In this document: piece by piece, positions 10,601 to 10,916 of the stretch | How the letters are laid out: every line of letters starts with the position of its first letter | Position numbering within the stretch: the stretch's first letter is position 1 | Source: Methanobacteriota archaeon | Lineage (GTDB): Archaea; Thermoplasmatota; Poseidoniia; Poseidoniales; SP79 | Length of the DNA: 10,916 bases | Assembly: GCA_002715545.1 (NCBI GenBank) | Contig: PAZI01000027.1 | Span: 166,881 to 177,796, forward strand | Direction of reading: 5' to 3' | Notes under the pieces: model-generated | Told to the model about the DNA's origin: nothing | The model's database searches: none | Seen by the model: only the letters and a program-made list of their open reading frames with translations | Position numbers and translations under genes: made by a program

Positions 10601-10916
10601 ATGTGAATACAATAGAACCAGTGGTACCCGCTGACATCATGTGAGGATAGGTGACGTCACCAGTAACTAAATCCTCTGTTGTTTTTGAGCTTTCTACGAA
10701 CGGAGTGAAATCTCCTTCTATGATATTATTTTGCTGGAATTTTTCATGGAGTGCTTTTTTTGGTAAATCAGTCCTAAAACCCGACTTAGTCCTCAATACC
10801 AGATGTGACTCAGCAATTTTGTCGGCCTCGTCCAGTGATAGGCGCTTCTTTAAAATGCTTAACTCTGCGAGGTAGAAGTTATTATAGAAGCTTGCTTCAT
10901 TCGCTGGCAATTGCGG
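1605..10916 (-). CDS. Giant virion structural protein, probably phage tail/baseplate (5' partial)
   Basis: One frame of 3103 codons runs from the right edge to a TAA at 1607-1605 with no internal stop. It is open at the edge (CCG CAA TTG ...). The TTG at 10910 has no visible ribosome binding site and the first in-frame ATG is near residue 91, so the real start probably lies outside. Residue numbers here count that TTG as 1. Visible in order: a charged, helical-looking N-terminus (1-80); small beta modules with alternating Thr/Ser/Asn/Asp (about 99-220, 240-330, 461-565, 757-845) and a GPAGNT motif near 955; an ELPLRGRP...PFLLEK block (1327-1380); WWRCDTFF (about 1532); a Tyr-rich stretch (1575-1600); a common phage tail module (about 2060-2166); KLVLYGSY (about 2420); and a C-terminal HYGHF...PFFD block (2974-3051). 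There are only nine Cys, and no signal peptide, membrane segment or catalytic motif. Several blocks match, from memory, giant marine-phage structural proteins. Virion role is fairly secure; baseplate or tail placement is inference. A tape measure is unlikely: no long helical or coiled-coil stretch or membrane segment is seen. Confidence 0.85.
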   Translation of the reverse strand, partial: PQLPANEASFYNNFYLAELSILKKRLSLDEADKIAESHLVLRTKSGFRTDLPKKALHEKFQQNNIIEGDFTPFVESSKTTEDLVTGDVTYPHMMSAGTTGSIVFTFTDVPADNSGFSIRLPNGKDFQVIFDSSSTVIDGFTLDTATSVITDSNNIRAYNSAQTRFKCGIEGLISRTAIVDQLQKLIKNINRYSGIPVQASRTSFNAIKLECQDPGSFNTEYNAASKVVTFNNTFDEDNILAGNILQIIDSRDVSITYTTISTSGGSTPWASGNSQKIGVAPGRPATFAVDELVSKINAVSSYEVSAYDLGGSTTRASMLLVPDQDKEVKVIEIYSRYGNRDDFTIVTNAPTSLCVVSNSPASNIVVSDDKLSGQIFRNSKLEDFSSTSRHNSINTGAKALEDVKATIKCNAAPLTTFINNSSVTVEYLNRVLNDDRLDNDIPQQIVDVQNLSRGIKDTTIPRRPIIKFKIQNIEYVARLDSKLQLAESNKFNIGVSDVNSNSTLATSVANSISDAVAKDNLGLVVSVNDDTITLNPNNKDSSLSRVNFLGDGIGSISEGFMFETSGFNLMLNPEMTTDARESLTIRKTTSSSKPFLDDDRMNLGLAFFAKGSALSGSASRFMAATRNRVRIEIDINPVEKTTLGFTTGSGTSVTDGFSAGNYNPMGYFNFSSKKWESISPTFSPKIETKKDANEEGQTRDQAINDAVSDFQASAPIGFGGTYGFSIHRKDTSDHAYACITHVSSSNFALTATGVVSKVVKLNERIRLTSTSGREVDYIITNKSGIGSGDALTESTNISDDNKKPFTSARDGARAINLDLDNGNLTFTTFMINLSVAISRGHSGHIEAEPLWPDLSSTFGAITSPADSTNIQGSGLTLTFTNPLGRAYKVGDKFYFHDTNGNYTIVTLTTDRSPTDKTITVDWDSFNSTSNTTAISQVRSWGYADFSTPKLSLKLKQLEMGPAGNTRILNGLGGIRVEGHAKSTHTLTYTGQPAAGQSLVIHSNGGNTNNFGFVSNTTQTDDHTSTSLPSGFALNYGNSSIVGKIGINKTITVAGTAYTSGNAKILVMGGQNGSSQNTILFINPKIPNGTILVVSFYASRNDFYSGYNAMGTDANEEIKARYSTTLGGSSDVSQKHFEKWNGSAWVTLSSAGTIAGGDITDTTTLDHFRIKFDNHQSDGLYYSIEKEAAGASDSTIGIFGIRYDILPGHHGAPVAIGSDADETYANLVTAINNNLSSSISPAYLNPADDSNNSGSFIWSNPGDHVAIFDMTPPWLPNTAIDNASLVTNKSYISNSENIFAGKYSSFVGGIITSDNEPNKDSTFSGLHYAELPLRGRPVSNFGFPFSDTFKPAEGQKLDLSNYLDGPFLLEKFEIICSSSIRDEVQEGVGRVLPETHTDLPFSNYGQSNEASQFFSEESWVYNDNSATSMSYHGMYDDRFRNLEAQRMYDRFYPWTSRDLHWSVLSQPFGNRFKYHDGLWGHTPLVGKSTFTKERIQKEGAYHRVGGNVYARQGQATDYLINDSVSNANTVEGSAWWRCDTFFLMREKQAIDARYDVPIPSAAKSTGQNNSEAFAAGTLYFYARYKYYSYDTNPYTYDTYYDDGAWIANSWKSVNSPWVPGTGYESTAEWLARVVVMTDVPYIEIKSHNPIFDPSVSPLVAHRKYKIISVPGSSKPDLSSRGGPASDSSDNVAGYTFYSTSAGTISGAGATRLQEHARIIRIYFVTRSQFAYPEEVAAAVPEPGTSTSEIDKRYNGSIRYAIDIDYAHWEDVFGIHIPALSNILSAIKVTVDAAMNRGHLDGFEITAPGYSAMHLRFRITNATTDDFSGDTFNTTAQITTSDHLIAMEFTNQMWGSWFETTDIFNYHPFHDATSIIGSTAAPYAREDLVYNGARINRTEVSKTGQRSGYDILTQSHNITSTTRELISYAQVAYHGYANMNHRTVGGVGYGHYYFVNDPGYMFYRGEDYNSSASASFPDGAQKSTMEHPHLTRFGSFEITGSNGLTLLENGLGRELNIKIGSPKYENPHVSAVNTALVQRQTISDVKISIPKSIRSSYHPMQRVATLTVRIASTANVDISTLNNGDSMDGVSLATDDLILLKNQTSAVENGVYKVGASNGQTVRSNYDVGSVIYNIEITPSAGGQANTRYAVTNTSINSVVGTHSLSFTVRGSSKFAKIAAEDNTPLLNSEGVEIGYSPTSLSLIRIEDNASTETFRKSYTNLDVTYNLFDGILEIKGDCKTTPRLEKYFPYRLAVLDQFDNPAVSGASLPQFVTVTPASTFIGGYDFDGLGGTRATFPVVGDKPSGQYFKLNQMSFYLDDFDRMDPSKESAQYTYSDSVSTGINFEQNNPYILAPDDKLILGFQTAVPGFHSGFTSFANLGGGIIPPQLDDQGNLQTVHTAGSRSRAIDTGKCIETTFAPYIKSKLVLYGSYMQNGAPKYPTRKDEFSTSGVVYSVIGGTDYDQYELYLDSEFSGSMNSEMISPTEFSRIANARDVLSITFGSRSNDIGGNPKHLFTSGSVDRFTTIYTGDNSDPTNDYDLVYFDSLPVDLTNYIQVASDEKKIIPVKYLASGQKAADETHVMIPSLITSRTDENKIDESGLAMFIGAPTRQKNVYYYNTLAKLLENIGDNLSGDISLAEATTEIALTADQVIMLGVLPSFSTISFDPGGVPANVIKFNITGTKNSGATLEVAWISGAPLTLTNSNKANIRIKVESLLETDRFTNLPVAKFEKQFITDWRQRFIFERYTFASDDSVVSIFPNKEFDPADSRLRSRKETFASFGIDTDDSKYAEQLAHSESGLKIFQSPTYDTRQWVVVNNDGSDAVFSTSNNANKDKLVAVMTKIKTISSDYHTYFDKDTGQIRVTDRSGKSLSSVYTNQVNQVNDSEYRQAAATLFGFGSETNRSLSTFTTEDISGYTGSNPLDTFQVDTDGAGGVDTTYKLLPGHARQSLEHPKGVKYGMINYDHLRPKVVFSRTHYGHFADLLEGRKNAVYTTLSAYSNNSEFTPDKRTMTVKVKFFDPSRRLITNEDALKYLFSQNLDKYQRSRVPFFDLPNPVIYSEDGTASVSDHAKGGRVRLRKHVLRDQVSIFDSSGNDPFAEFNED
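1740..1991 (-). other. C-terminal conserved-looking block of the giant protein (residues about 2974-3057)
   Basis: HYGHFADLLEGRKNA (2974-2988), then TVKVKFFDPSRR, then SQNLDKYQRSRVPFFD (about 3034-3049). From memory, giant marine-phage virion proteins carry a comparable 'YGHF.D.LE.R...V.F...SQNL.KY.....P.FD' series near their C-terminus. The tail after it is basic (KGGRVRLRKHVLRD), then acidic to the end. Confidence 0.45.
4410..4740 (-). other. Shared phage tail module inside the giant protein (residues about 2058-2166)
   Basis: VRIASTANVDIS, DGVSLATDDLILLKNQT (2084-2100) and ENGVYKVG (2104-2111), followed by a G...Y.V.NTSIN..VGT strand series, match a module common in tail and fibre proteins of many phages (general form: A.T.N..L, DGV.L..GD.VL.K.QT, ENG.Y.V). 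This is the strongest single pointer in the window to a tail-associated virion protein. Confidence 0.7.
6111..6188 (-). other. Tyrosine-rich segment of the giant protein (residues 1575-1600)
   Basis: Ten Tyr occur in 26 residues, within LYFYARYKYYSYD and the following NPYTYDTYYDDG. The surrounding 250 residues are also unusually aromatic (many Trp, Tyr, Phe and His) compared with the Ser/Thr/Asn-rich rest of the protein. Confidence 0.8.
6773..6932 (-). other. ELPLRGRP...PFLLEK block of the giant protein (residues about 1327-1380)
   Basis: ELPLRGRPVSNFGFPF leads to DLSNYLDGPFLLEKFEI. From memory this arrangement recurs in very large structural proteins of marine phages, followed at a distance by an aromatic TFF block as here at about 1532 and a KL.LYGS block as here at about 2420. 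The function of the block is not known to me. Confidence 0.45.

Noticed and set aside
10908..10910. TTG as the start codon of the giant gene
   Set aside because: It is only the first start-like codon inside the window. The frame is open to the right edge (CCG CAA before it), and no ribosome binding site can be seen in the six bases upstream.

Overview
This window is most likely a piece of the late, structural-gene region of a tailed double-stranded DNA phage. It holds two open reading frames, both on the minus strand and both cut by the window edges. Neither has catalytic motifs, membrane segments or a signal peptide that I can see. Both are rich in Ser, Thr, Asn, Gly and Asp, poor in Cys, and built from repeated or mosaic beta-type modules, as in phage tail, baseplate and fibre proteins. 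Several blocks match, from memory, structural proteins of marine phages (pelagiphages, cyanophages and uncultured marine viruses). The host cannot be read from the sequence. GC is moderate to low, roughly 40% by eye.

Reading in the direction of transcription (right to left), 10916 to 1605 is one uninterrupted frame of 3103 visible codons. It is still open at the right edge, so the true start lies outside. Its N-terminal third carries several degenerate small beta-domains. The middle holds blocks I associate with giant marine-phage virion proteins, around ELPLRGRP...PFLLEK and a tyrosine-rich stretch. Near residue 2060-2165 sits a widely shared phage tail module (DGVSLA...LLKNQT...ENGVY). The C-terminus holds a HYGHFADLLEGRK...PFFD block.

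A 51-base gap (1554-1604) follows. It holds a 12-bp AT-only palindrome, a six-codon reading frame whose stop overlaps the next start (TAATG), and a GGAAG ribosome binding site. The second gene starts at 1553 and runs off the left edge after 517 codons. It looks like a repeat-built tail-fibre or related virion protein: an N-terminal 'GITGSLQKL.DGT.YL' block, then units of about 87-90 residues, one pair of which still shares a 14-base identical DNA stretch.

The two genes are probably co-transcribed and supply one virion substructure, with the giant protein as tail or baseplate scaffold and the second as a fibre-like partner. That assignment is inference. I see no RNA genes, mobile elements, CRISPR arrays, tRNAs, convincing terminators or plus-strand genes. 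The plus-strand open frames are shadows explained by the composition of the minus-strand proteins.
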